Shown here: piece by piece, positions 27,194-39,126 of the stretch | Layout of the letters: each line of letters opens with the position of its first letter | How positions within the stretch are numbered: the stretch's first letter is position 1 | The notes under the pieces: model-generated | Seen by the model: the letters and a program-made list of their open reading frames with translations, nothing else | The model's database searches: none | What the model was told of the DNA's origin: nothing | Made by a program: the position numbers and the translations under genes | Assembly: GCA_004026145.2 (NCBI GenBank) | Contig: CP034990.1 | Location: 8,026,200 to 8,090,199 of the forward strand | Source of the DNA: Takifugu bimaculatus | Taxonomy: Eukaryota; Chordata; Actinopteri; Tetraodontiformes; Tetraodontidae | Direction of reading: 5' to 3' | DNA: 64,000 nucleotides

Positions 27194-27260
27194 GGTAATT
27201 ACCGTGGAATCACCCAATTATTAGCTAGAGTAATAATTGGGTGATTACATGGTAATTACC
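27194..27260. repeat. 30-nt inverted repeat with 7-nt loop
   Basis: The arms 27194-27223 and 27231-27260 match at 28 of 30 positions as reverse complements; one of the two differences would be a G-U pair in RNA. The loop is GCTAGAG. The outer 10 bases of each arm, GGTAATTACC, are themselves a perfect palindrome. It may be a small palindromic transposon relic or a structured RNA element. Confidence 0.85.
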
Positions 27261-30200
27261 GTCTAGTTCCTCTAGACAGAAAAGCTGTGACAGGGCAGCA
27301 GTTTAAGGATATTAGTTGCTGCGTGACTGCTGCCATTGCAGTGTAATATTTTTCCTTAGCTTAAAAGATTTACATTTTTGTTCAGCTTAAAAGTATGTGG
27401 CCAGTGTAATGTGGTCATATCGAAGGTGGGGGCTCAAGACATGTAGTTTATGTTTTAAGAGAGTTATGTTTCTGGTTAATGTCTCCAGAAACGTCAGCTG
27501 AAGGTATATGGATACACAACTGTCTCGAGGATGTATGAAATGTGATGGGTTGTATATTGCATGGCGTCATGTGCTGACCATCAGTGTCAGGGGGTGATAG
27601 TTACAGAGACACTTTATTTTTAAAACAAAGAGAAGCATTCCTGACACCAGTAGATATGACAAATGGGGAAAAGACACAAAGAAGACTCAAAGGAGGAAGA
27701 CACCAATAGAAAATGTTTACGATGGAGTCATATCAAAGTAATCATGGCAGCAGAATTCCACAATGAAACAAAGTTAGCAAAACTCTTCATTGAACAGGCT
27801 GAGAATCCCACGAAGAACCATAGCTGAAAAACTCTTCGTCGGACAGGCTGGACGGCACAAACAGACGTCTGAATGAGCAGGCATGGAGGGTTGAACAACG
27901 AATTGGCAAAGATGGAATTGGGAGCGGTCCTTATAAAACAGGCAGGTGTAGATGGTCAACTGGAGATGAGTTCCAGGTGTGTAGATCACATAATGGGAGT
28001 GAACCAGGAAGCAGCACCGCCCAGCATGGAAACAGACAAGGGAAACACAGACAAGGAACAGAAGGGGAGGGGCAGAGAGAAAGCGCCTAAGATAATCCAC
28101 CAATAGAAACAACATATTTAAAATTATATAGGCAAAAGAGGTGTAAAGGGTGGTCCCCAATGCCTGGATTTCAAGGATTAAAAGACAAACACAGGCATAA
28201 GATCTTTAGTTCATCCTCGGAACTCCCTTGAGATTGCTAATGTCTCTTCTCTGTTGTACCATCACTGCTTTTGAGAATAAACATTTTGGACTTCTAAGCC
28301 CCTGTGCTCATTTGGACTGCATTTTGGAGTGCATTGTTCTGATCATGAAGACGAGGAAATCTCCACATCATCGTTCTTTCCAGTTTCATCTTTAGGGTAA
28401 ACCTTTAGAGCCAAAAACCAACGGTTTATTTTAAAGAAGTTAGCTGCTATGATGCCATTGCTAGCAGTGATGCAGTTAGAATTCTCCACATTTGCACACA
28501 TTGAAAACTCCTCTGACTGAGATCTTATTTCGATTAGAATTATGCAAAAACCTGCTATCAAACTATAAATAATTCTAAATTCTGAATCAAACCAACCAAA
28601 CATTGAGCTAATATAAAGGTATAAATAACTACATTTTTCAGGTGCATCACTTAATAACAGCTCTTTCTTCTGTTTTTTGACAACTTGTTTTAATCTCTTT
28701 TGTCAGTACTTTTATTGATGTCAATTTTTTCAGGGCATATATGCTGAAAATAAACTGTCTGATTTAACCACCACACAAAAGGATTGTCAATGCATTTCCT
28801 CAGAGCTTGTTTTTATGGGAATAAATCCAAATGGCATGATCCATTAATTATTTTTGTGTAATAGAGGGACGATCCGTCCATCAACCTGCGCCCGAATGCC
28901 TTAGAAGCGGAATCTGCCGCATGAGCAGATGTTTAATTTTCTTCTTCGACTCCAGCTTGAAATTTCAAAGTGCCGTCATTGCACGCGTTAGGAAGGGCAG
29001 TTTATGGCGCTCCAGATATTGCAGGAGCCTCTGTGACACATTGCAGCCCTGTTTGCCTGCATTCTGCTTCATCGCCCTGATCAGAAGTGACAGGAGAGTT
29101 TAAAGTTGCGGCTCTGCAGTTCCCCCGACCACCAACTATTGAACTAGCTCAGGCATCCAGACTGGGCTCAGTCATAAAAGGCTCCAAAGGCTCCAAAGGC
29201 TCCAGCATCGGGTCCTTGTTAAGGCTCAATCGATCGCAAATCGGCCACTGCAGCACACTGCAATAAAAATCAAAACTGTTTTTCTAAAGTCCCAAAAAAA
29301 ACCCTCTCAAAAAGTTTTAATGTCGTGTTTCAGGAGTTCCAATATTTCATCTTTTATCTCCAAGGACACAGACCACAGTGTTCACACACATGGCGAAGCA
29401 ACTCGACACATGGTGTTGAATTCTAATTGACCAGTTGTGTTGGCGAGCTCAGACATCAAACAGCTGGTGCCATCAGTGTGTGTTCTTAATAAACAAATGC
29501 AGTCAGAACCCAGCAGCCAGTCATTAGACATAGATGCACATGCAAATTGGACACGGACGCAGTCTCATCGGTGCAGTGAAGCAGGTGTGCGAGTCCCACA
29601 GAATCCATTAGAGATGGACACAGCCTAATTTGCTCCTAGCAAACCTTCCTGTAGTTTATGCATTTAAAATACTTGCATTTATAAGTCGTATGTTGTAAAA
29701 TTGGTTGCTTTTGTTTGGATTCCAGGACGTCAGTCACATTCTTCCTGCTACTGCGACGTTTTCCGCACTCGTGCATTTCTATGTATATGCAGATTCACTC
29801 TGAGCATCGATGGACATGATTTGAGTCCAGTGGTACGGAGACAACAGCACGCCTGTTATGTTGTTGCCATGGGAACGTTTCATCTGCCTGCTCAATTGTC
29901 AGGCCCGGGACTCTCACTCGGTCAGCAATTGACAACTTTATTGAACAAAGTCAATCAGCTCCACAACAAAATGGGAAAAAAAGCTGGCCGTGGTGCATGA
30001 TGGGAAGAAACAGTTAGGCACTGGACAGGAGGAGACGTGCATGAGGGTGAAGTTGATCAGGTGTAAACCATTAGGAATCAGGGAGGTAACACGCGAGGGA
30101 ATGGGAAAAGGAGAGAGAGATTACAAAATAAAGCAGGAAGTCAGGAGACAAAACTTCACGGCTGTGTGACGTCACTGATACATCAGGGACGAGCAGCACA

Positions 30201-30818
30201 AAACCACAGAGCGACTCGGGCTTGTTGAATCAGTTGAGCTGTCACACTGCAGCACCTGCACATCTGCAGGATCACAGAGAGAACTGGAGGACGTGCAGGG
30301 CGACTTCCTCCGTCGCTGCAGCCTTAGGCTGCCTTTTAAAGCAGGAATTATCATGCCGACCACACAACCTCACCCCAGCGCGGAGCCTCGTGAACATCTG
30401 CTCTTCTGAACTCGTTTTCTTTGATTTATCATCCCATTTCTCAGTGCTCAGATGGAAAAAGTGAAACCCTTCACATTGAGACAGATTCTGCTAAAGTGTT
30501 CCATGTCTGCACACTGATTCCCAGTAAAGGACAGCAGAACCCATCAGAGACAACCAGCCCGTTAAAGGTTGTCCCTGTGAGCGGCCGTTTGGGCTGAGAG
30601 ATTCTAACTCCAGTGCTCGTGCTCTTATTCTGTGACCTGCTTACACCAGACATGAGACTGGAATGTTCCAGGAGTCAAGGAGGGCTCATCTCACACAGCA
30701 TAATCTCAATCCTGGAGGCACAACTCGGAGCCCCTCGGAGTCCAATTACAGAGTTCGTTGATCAAGCCCCTGATCCAGACAGCAGCCATCATCTGCCCTC
30801 CCTCTGACATATACCAGG

Positions 30819-30820
<2 letters not shown>

Positions 30821-30854
<34 letters not shown>

Positions 30855-30882
30855 ACACACGCACGCACACACACACACACAG
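30821..30882. repeat. (CA)n microsatellite
   Basis: About 30 CA units with TA and GC interruptions. Confidence 0.93.
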
Positions 30883-33591
30883 GTTGTCACTGTGCCTTTC
30901 CCATTTCTCTTTAATTCACCACATCGGCCTATATTACACTTTAAATCAAGTATAATGTAGTCCATATGAAGTCCAATGAAGTGCATATGTATAATGAACC
31001 ACACAAAAGCTCATAACAGGATATATATTGTACAATGCAATTAATTTTCTAAAGATAACTCACAGTAACTTTGATACTGATGAAGGATATTACTGACAAA
31101 GAGGAAACTATCCCAACTGATCAGTATGAGGGAGAAGCCAATAGTGACTCCTCTGATATTTCAAGACTGTATTAATGACAAATAACACAGACAATACACG
31201 GTTTGCACTTACACTATATGCAAACATTTGCTCTCCTTGAAGCCAGCATTAGCAGCATTAGCATGCTAAACCACTACACTCTCAGTGTCGTATAGTGGCT
31301 GAAATCGGACTTATTTCAGAGACATCTCAGGAGGACGTGGAAAGGGAGCGGGGGGTTTCCCTCTCAGAAGGTACCTGTCTGCGTGTTTGTGTCAAAAAGA
31401 TGCAACACAGAGTCCCAAAAGATTGTTCTTGTCCTCAAAATCATCCAGTGTTTATTAAAGTCAAAAATCGAACAGGATTGCAGCAGCAAAATCAATCAGA
31501 AGAGGTAATAAAGGTAAAATAGCAAAGATCTACCAGATCAGAACCTAGTGATGGGTCAAAGCCAAAAGTCAGTCAACTGGAACCGCAGCACCGCCTCCAT
31601 TCTCTGAGGTACCTGAGCACTCATTGAACCAACTGTACCTCTCCGGATGATGCCTTATGCCCCCGTTCGCTCCTAGACAGTTTTTGTACCCAGCTATGGA
31701 ATGTATCGTCTGACAAATTTTACAATCACGTTCAACTTAGGAACATCGGATTTTTTCTCGGTAAATTCTCTGCCTGAGTCCAGGCCCCTCAAAGATGAGA
31801 GTCGACTATGGTTGAGGTCATGCTGACCTGTTCAGAAGTTGGGTTTAGGAGATATGATGGACTGCTACCCGCAACCTAACAGATATCTGCTTGTCCTGCA
31901 CAATATTTACGTAGCATTCCTATATCCTACTCACGCTGTTAAAACTTCAGCATGGCGAACGGCACTTTCAGCATGATTAAGTAGTGAGAGCGTTCTGAGA
32001 CTGCTGCACTTGAAAACACACCCACGTATGCTTACATAGAACACAGATATAGTGATGACATTTGATTATATTGGGTGAATATATGATGGATCATAAGCTA
32101 AAATCATGGCAGTACACACGGGGCCCGGGCTGTGGGCCGATGAAGACTAAGCTTTAGCAACATCACGGTTTTAACCTTGGCCTTGCATATTTTTCTTTCT
32201 ACACACCTGACATGGCTACGATGTCCTTTAAAGGCACGTATCAAAGGCTCCCAGGCTGTAACAACACCCACCGGGATGAGATTATTGCTCAGTGCCGGGG
32301 ACCCTCTTCCACTCTAACCTTTCCACCTCACTTTGATATTTCTTTTTCACCAGCTGCCACCACCCTTCACACCTCGCCATCCCATCCCCACCTCTTAACG
32401 TTAACTTTTCCTCTCTACAGCAATGTTTGTTCCTGAGAATCTCGAAACAAACAGATTCTAGAACACCTCTCCCACCATTTATCCAGCTGTGTAATATTCA
32501 TTACATGGCACATACATAAACTGCTACATCGTTGTAGCAATGGCCACAATCACTCATGCGTGGGTTCATCTCCGCCTGCCACGACTATGGCATCTGGTGA
32601 AACAGGATTTAGAGGCAAACCTCTGTTCATTTGAGAGGGTCTGCATTCATATCCACCTGTGCTTGGAGGGTGGCGGGGGGGTGGACGGATCATTTATACA
32701 TCACAGCAGGTTGGATGTGTCACGTCACTATGTTAAATATAAAACGTGATGCTGATTTCAGAAAACACACCTCTCCTATGTGTCATCTTAGAGGGCTGCT
32801 ACCTCGTTTGGATCATTTTAAAAGGGAAGAAAGTGCAGAAATACGTTAAGAAAATAGGTCACTGAATGCTAACCTCAACATGTAGAAGTGCTTTGATGAT
32901 CATCTTTCCCAGAAATCCGATTAACCTACTTGAGACTACCTACTTATAAAGCATTAGTAACTAAACGAAGCAGCTGGAAATACCCTTTGCTGTGTCTCTG
33001 AATTAAGTATTTATCATTTATTTATCAGCCTCATGCCATAGATTTCTGCTGAGGAGAGAGTGATTATCCATCTGGTAAAGCACGGCTGTGATGCTGAGAT
33101 GTGGGGTATGAGGCAGAATCACGCCAGGTTCCAGTCTGCCATTAAACATTTCTTTTCCAGTCCCTGGAGAAGCCAAAGCCATTCTCACCCCGGATGAGTG
33201 ATGCAGAGACATGCAAAGGGGCGATGCAAGACGTGCCGCGAGGTAAGAAGCTACGATTTCATGGAACGCGAAGGCAGAAGAAGAGATGCTCGATTTCAAA
33301 CTGCAGTCACGGCATTTTGGTGGCTCGAAATTAGGAAGTAATAAATGCTTAGTGGCAAAAGTTAAACAAGGAATTCCTTCATCTTCTCCAGTGCATCATG
33401 ACACAGGCTGCACTGCTGCCCGACCTAGAATAGAAGCTCTGAAAATCCAGATTCAAAACCAGACCTTCAGTCCTGATCTCTTTACTGGACTCACCAGCTG
33501 ATTCTCCAAGTAAAAATTTTACATTTAAAGGTTACAACCTTTCTAACCTCCCCGGTAAACAGAAAGGTTGAATAACAGCGTGTTTCTGCAT

Positions 33592-33619
33592 GTGTGTGTG
33601 TGTGTGTGTGTGAGAGAGA

Positions 33620-33680
<61 letters not shown>

Positions 33681-33690
33681 TGTGTGTGTG
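33592..33690. repeat. (TG)n microsatellite
   Basis: About 45 TG units with a short GA-rich interruption near 33613. Confidence 0.93.
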
Positions 33691-34170
33691 ATACTCAAGA
33701 GGAAGAAAAAAAACATGTGCTGTTGGTTATGTGTGGAGGAGTAAAGATGAACGACTGGTATCTTAGCAACAGCATATTAAGGGAGGAGAGGAGAGAATAT
33801 GATAGTGAAGGTGGATGGTATACTAAAACGCGCGCGCACACACACACACAGTTCTGTAAAAAGCGTACATTCACACTCTTGGCTTCCTCAAAGGTCACTT
33901 CTCAGCAGAGCAGACATGTTCTTTTGCTTCCCTCCTGCTTTCCGACACTTTTCCATCTCCTGGAACCTGCAGACTAATGAAGGAGGTTCATTAAACCGAG
34001 ACTAGGCGGGAATCTTTCATCGAGATTCCACAACTATAAACAGAATCGTGTCACGACTCTGCAGTCCGAGCGCGCCTCTTCCACAGAAACAGTACAACCA
34101 GTACAGAGGATGAAGGATATGGAGAGAGATCCAACACCTGAGATGAAAGCGTTCTTTAGTTGCAACATAA

Positions 34171-34174
34171 ATCA
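34171..34174. repeat. Target-site duplication ATCA, left
   Basis: It matches ATCA at 39520-39523 on the other side of the provirus. Confidence 0.75.
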
Positions 34175-34272
34175 TGTTGGATTGCAGTACCTCTCGTGTG
34201 TCACTGCCAATCCGCGTGTTCTTTAAATGAAGACTTCAAGTAAACAAATGTCAATTTCAAAATGTATTTAGC
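34175..34272 (-). repeat. 3' LTR remnant (98 bp, U5 end)
   Basis: It is identical over all 98 bases to 38850-38947, the U5 end of the 5' LTR, and is followed at once by env sequence. U3, R and the polypurine tract are missing. Confidence 0.93.
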
Positions 34273-34764
34273 GGCTGCAACCTGTTCTGACAAGCCTGCC
34301 ACTGCATCTCTGGTGAGATTCGCCAATCGCTGCACATTATAATGAACATAATTGATTCTATCCACATTCTTATTTGGAGTTATAGGAAACAGTGCAGAGA
34401 TTAAAGGTAAATTTTCGAATCCAGCTGATACCTGGTCCACTAATTTATATTCATCAGGGACTCCCCTTGGAATTCCAATTGAATCAATATATGTTGGGGA
34501 TCCCTGTGTGAGATCAAATGATGTTCCTCTCCTATATCTAATTGGAGGTAGCACCTGCTCCCTCTTTGGACTTAATAGAATGATAGGGAGTAGGAGACGA
34601 ACCAGAGTACATGTTCCTGACCAGTCGGGTGGGATTGCTGGCATCAGAGTGTGCGGACCTACCAACCTTCTTCCCATTCGTGACAAGCAGGTAAAATTGG
34701 ATCTGACTGAAACAAATGTAGGAGGAGATGTCTTATTCGAGACCACTGGAAAAAGAGCTGACAA
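34273..34764 (-). pseudogene. Retroviral env fragment fused to LTR
   Basis: An open minus-strand frame (34201-34764) is env-like: a Cys-rich stretch, a basic RYRR cluster of the kind seen at surface/transmembrane cleavage sites, then a hydrophobic and helical region with NVDRINYVHYNVQRL. At 34272 the frame runs directly from env into LTR sequence, so the membrane anchor and tail are absent and the last 22 residues are LTR-encoded. The upstream env part (34765 to about 35250) is broken. It is not expected to be functional. The class is inferred from layout only. Confidence 0.65.
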
Positions 34765-35309
34765 AGTGGATCATACATGTGTCCATGTTCCTCCAAATTC
34801 CAGGGTCTCTACAGCCACCTATGATAAATCAAACTGAAATGTTGTATCACTCCCTTTAGTGTAATCAAGAATCACCCCTGTGTAACCCAGACAGATGTCT
34901 CCCACGTTGCCTTGAGATCCTTCCCACAACGCACACCAAAGTAGAACTGTAATCATTGTGCCGTCTCCTGTAGATGTTTCCGAATCTGTCCAAGCGTTCT
35001 CTGTGGATTACCTGCTGGGGTACATTGATTCCAGTGATACCAGAGTTAGGGTTAATGTGTTAGAGTGTTAGTATGTTAGTATGTTAGGGTTAACATGTGA
35101 TGTTCACTCTACAACTTCAAAGGGACCAGTCCACCTGTGCTCTGGCCATTTTCACTTGATGATTCTCAGAATAACCCATTCAGCTGTGTGTTGAGTTCCT
35201 GGATCCTTCCTGACTGTTGTTACAGAGGTTGCCTGTTGGGAGAAAACTGAGAGAGTCGTTTTTAGTTGAACAAAATAAGATTTATATTTCATAAAAGTGC
35301 TGGGCTGGT

Positions 35310-37512
35310 CTATGGATTTTCTGCTCCTGGTCCCGGAAAGAGAACACCCCTCTCGAGCTCAAAGGGGGTGAATCCTGTTCGGGAGCTAACAGAGCTTCTT
35401 ACTGACATCAAGGCTATTGGAAGCGCCTGTGTCCATTTCATTCCACTGTGAGCACATATCTTGCCAATTTTGCTCTTCAGTGTTTGATTCATTCTTTCTA
35501 CCTGCGCCTAACGCCTTCTCTACTTCTTCTTAAAATGAGTTCTATTCTCAAACCTAATTTGTTTGGGGAAACCATATATCGGATTAATCAAAAATTTAAT
35601 AACACTTTTTGCATCTTCTGCTTTTACGGGAACCGCCTCTGGGCAGCCAGTGTATGCATCCACTGCCACCAAGAGGTATCGGAACCCATTGACTCAGTCT
35701 ATCATGTCAGTGAAATCTATAATTTTCTGGCCCTGTCATGGGGGCAATTGGAAACTTGCCCTCGTGTGGTCGAATTGTTGATTTCAGATTAAAGTGTGTG
35801 CATATTGAACATTCTCTGATATAATTTTCTACACTGGCTAACAAAAATGGATGCCACCAATGTGTTAGATACCGCATCATTTGTGGTTTCCTGCAGTGTG
35901 TCAGGCCGTGGGCCTCTTCCAGAACGGCATCTAACAGACCGGGCGGGAGAACAGGTCTGCCGTCTGGGCCCCGCCAAATTCCTTCAACTTTCACAGCCCC
36001 CCTTTCCTTCCAAACTGTTTTTTCATGTGGAGAAGCTTCTTCTTGATCACAACCAAGTCTTTCCCTGTCGTATCTTGGAAGAATTTCGTGAACTGTTTTC
36101 TCTGCCAACAACAAATTGTAACTTGGTTTATAACCTGCAGCCTTCTTTGCTGCCTGATCTGCAGCCTCATTACCTCGTCCCTCCAGAGAGTTCTCTTTGC
36201 TGTGACCTTTGCACTTTACAACTGCGACCTCTGCTGGTTCCATGAGTGCCTGTGTCAGTTGCCTCATCTCTGCCTCATGTTTTATAGGAGATCCTGATGC
36301 TGTGTTAAAACCTGCCCGCAACCATTGACAAAGTTCTAAGTGTATTGCTCCCACTACATATGCTGAATCTGTATAGATGGTCACTCTCTTTCCCTTTGAT
36401 ATTTCTAATGCTCTGATAACTGCCTTCAATTCTGCAAGTTGTGCTGACTCTTTACCTGTTAGGTTTCCTGTTTCCACTTTCTCAAAGCCTTCTTCTGACT
36501 GTCTAACTATTGCATAGGCAGCTTTCAGACCCTCTTGTGGGTGTCTGAAACAACAGCCGTCTGTGAATAGTATTTCATCTGGATCCTTTAACGGCTCCGT
36601 CTTAAGATCTACTCTGATTTTTTCATCTTTCTTCACTTTCTCTTCACATCTGTGTGGTTCACCCTCTCCCATGCCATCTGCCATATTGATCCCTTCATGT
36701 GTGTATGTTATATGTGGTGCCGTTGAAATCTTGTCCATCCTGGTCTGCCTAAGTGAGGTCATGGTGAATGCTGCTGACCTGACCAGTGATACCACACTAT
36801 GTGTTGTAAGAACTGTCAGAGCGTGACCCATCACTAAATGTGCTGTTTTTTGTAAAAGTTTTGCTACCCCTGCTACATGCCTTACACACGATGGGTGCCT
36901 GTTTTCAATGGGGTCCAGCATTATACTTGCATACATTAATACTTTCCTTTCACCCCCTTTTTTCTGAAAGAGAACACCATTTAATGTATGTTCTCCTTCA
37001 GAAACATCCAAAAAGAAAGTATCTTTATATTCCGGAATGGCAAAACATGCAGATGTCGTGAGTGCCTGTTTAAGAGCAATGAACGCTTTCTCTCCCTCAG
37101 TTGTCCATGTCAACCGAGCTGTCAAATTACGCATTCCCTGTTCATTCACCATTGCACGTAGGGGCGTAGTCTTTTCTGAGTATGCAGGGATAAAGTGTCT
37201 ACTATAGCCCGCAAGACCCAGAAATGACAACATTTCCTTTACAGTCTCTGGCTTAGGATGTTCAAGGATAGAGGATTTATGAGCTGGTGATACACCTGTA
37301 CCCTGAGCAGAAACCACCCTACCCAAGAACGTCACAGAGCGACGACAACACTGAAGCTTCTTTCTAGAGACCTTAAATCCCTTTTCCCCCAAATGCGTAA
37401 GGAGTGCCTGTGTTGCCCGCAAACAAGACTCAGCTGATGTAGCCGCCAATAAAATGTCATCAACATATTGAATCAAGACCACCCCTTCTGGTAGAGTGAG
37501 GTCCTTCAACAA
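35310..37512 (-). pseudogene. Retroviral pol remnant: RT (3' part), RNase H, integrase
   Basis: The main open frame is 35707-37512 (601 codons). It starts at mid-RT with the QYVDDILL catalytic motif and continues through the RT thumb. RNase H follows, with its four acidic sites visible (LFTDGC, AELKAV, YTDSAYV, GNEAADQAA), then the integrase HHCC zinc module (HGLTH and CSIC). The frame ends at 35707, within the first part of the integrase core, by a frame change, and a Trp-to-stop change follows shortly after. A further integrase piece is open at 35310-35492. RT fingers and palm before YVDD are deleted. The long frame suggests fairly recent decay. Confidence 0.9.
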
Positions 37513-37550
37513 CTTCCGTCAATTTTTCCTAAGTTATCTTCAACCTCTTC

Positions 37551-38189
37551 CTATCCCTGTTTGATCCTGCTAACCTGTCTCCAAAGTTCACCCACTGTCT
37601 CACGTAACTCCTGCATTTCTTCATTTCTGTACACATCTAACTGACCACTGTTACTAGTCAAAACTGGCAATTGATATGGGGGTGGGGAAGAGGTAGTAGG
37701 TAATGATGGGTAAAGAGTGGTGTTAAGTGTCAGTGTCTGGTTTGGATCTTCTAATGGAGGCTTCTCTTCATTGGGCACTCGTGTAACTCCCCTAGCTCTG
37801 CAATTGTGCACCGCTGCACATGTCACAGCCACAACATGTATCCTTCGGCGCTTATCTTCCAACTCCTTACCCTGTTTTTGCCACGATTTCCCTGCTATAC
37901 AACCTAATTTTGGATTATCAAGATGATCCTGTAATATAGTGTGAATTTCTGACTCCCCCTTACACAATGCTTCAGCTAAATTAACCTTCACCTCTGGAGG
38001 GGGAAGTGTCTTCTGCTTCTGAGCTTCCTTCCACAACTTTTTTATTGCATCCAATTCTCTTTCCCTGTCCTCTTCTTTCATGCCACTCACCACCTGATCA
38101 AGAGTCCACTTCCACTGTTCTTCCACAGACCGAGGATAGGGAGAACATTCTCCCTGATCCCAACACGCTTTACCACATTCCAGTTCCAT
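37551..38189 (-). pseudogene. Retroviral gag fragment (matrix region with PPPY late motif)
   Basis: A 212-codon frame starts at 38189, after the leader. It is charged and helical at first, then Pro-rich with SSPPPYQLP, a late-domain motif used by gammaretroviruses and others to recruit budding factors, and ends in a short coiled-coil-like stretch (EEMQELRETVGELWRQV). No major homology region of capsid and no Cys-His box follow; the sequence passes within 40 bases into RT. An internal deletion is therefore inferred. Confidence 0.75.
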
Positions 38190-38502
38190 CTTTAACTATG
38201 CTCCCAAGTGAGATTGAATGTGAATGACTCCAACGGTCAACTCAATGCCTCAGTGAAACAAGCTTCTAGATCAAACGTCTTTGATCCGGTTTCACTCTGG
38301 GGGTTAATTCCCAAGGACAAAGAGCCTTTTAATTCACGTTCACTCTGGCACTTTCCAACCCACACAAAAACACAAATCTCGGGCGTCGGGAGTGTCCGTC
38401 CCGTCAACTGCGCTCCGAGTCCCAACCCAAATCTTTTTGATATACAGTGCACTGCATACAGCAATACAGCACTGTACTAGTTACGGTTTACTCTAACCGT
38501 AA

Positions 38503-38630
38503 TTCCCTGTTTTTTTTCAACAGTACTTCCCTGTTTTTCAACAGTACTTCCCTGTTTTTCAACAGTACTTCCCTGTTTTTTCAACAGTACTTCCCTGTTT
38601 TTCCAACAGTACTTCCCTGTTTTTTCAATA
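38503..38630. repeat. 21-bp tandem repeat in the proviral leader
   Basis: About six copies of a unit like CAACAGTACTTCCCTGTTTT, differing mostly in the length of the T run. They lie between the primer site and the gag start, where retroviruses carry the packaging signal. Confidence 0.9.
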
Positions 38631-38828
38631 TTTTTATATTTGTATCTGGAATTTATAACTAGGACACTTCAATTGACAGTGACAACAAATTTTTTGGAAA
38701 TTGCCAATGTGCAGAGCTTTTGATTAAACAGGTGTCTGCTTACCTTTTATTAGGGATCCCTTTGTCGTCAGTTGTCTTCCAAAGTGACCGTTGTTGAATT
38801 CTTTGCCTCAGATGACTTCTCTGTCTTC

Positions 38829-38846
38829 ATCACGTCGGGGTCACCA
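38829..38846 (-). other. Primer binding site for tRNA-Trp
   Basis: On the minus strand these 18 bases are TGGTGACCCCGACGTGAT, the complement of the vertebrate tRNA-Trp 3' end with CCA. It sits 3 bases after the 5' LTR. This fixes the element's orientation and the inner LTR edge. Confidence 0.9.
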
Positions 38847-38936
38847 AATTGTTGGATTGCAGTACCTCTCGTGTGTCACTGCCAATCCGCGTGTTCTTTA
38901 AATGAAGACTTCAAGTAAACAAATGTCAATTTCAAA

Positions 38937-39004
38937 ATGTATTTAGCAAACAGATGTATTTAGCAAATAAATGTATTTAGCAAACAAATGTATTTAGCAA
39001 ACAG
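38937..39004. repeat. Four exact-period 17-bp repeats in the LTR
   Basis: Units starting ATGTATTTAGCAAA lie at 38937, 38954, 38971 and 38988. The 3' LTR remnant ends inside the first unit, so this array is close to the deletion breakpoint. Confidence 0.92.
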
Positions 39005-39118
39005 AATCAATTCAAGATACAAATATTACAGAGCTCTGGGCCAGTTCATAACCCTAGCAACAACAAAGTCAATTGTCAGGGCATGAAGTCTGACGACCTA
39101 ACTATCCCTTGACCCAGT

Positions 39119-39126
39119 CTTATATA
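39119..39126 (-). promoter_or_regulatory. LTR TATA box
   Basis: TATATAAG on the minus strand, the only good TATA match in the LTR. It places the U3/R border near 39095. Confidence 0.6.

Larger units (their letters stand above)
23722..34170. other. 10.4-kb stretch with no recognised gene
   Basis: It begins with the resumed gene B-like 3' flank (to about 24140). After that it holds microsatellites, CT-rich tracts, a GT-linked repeat, one strong hairpin, and probable non-autonomous repeats near 27.6-28.3 kb and 29.9-30.1 kb (TTTATT preceded by GACCC/GGCCCGGGAC-type phrases). All open frames are short and featureless. Regulatory DNA may be present but cannot be shown from one sequence. Confidence 0.5.

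Noticed and set aside
27194..27260. microRNA precursor
   Set aside because: The stem size is right, but the arm ends are palindromic and the 7-nt loop with AT-rich arms fits a palindromic repeat as well; there is no expression evidence.
34352..34837. 161-codon plus-strand frame opposite env
   Set aside because: It is the complement of the env fragment; the orientation is fixed by LTR, primer site, gag and pol.
35847..36297. Plus-strand frames opposite pol
   Set aside because: They are shadows of the minus-strand RNase H/integrase frame.
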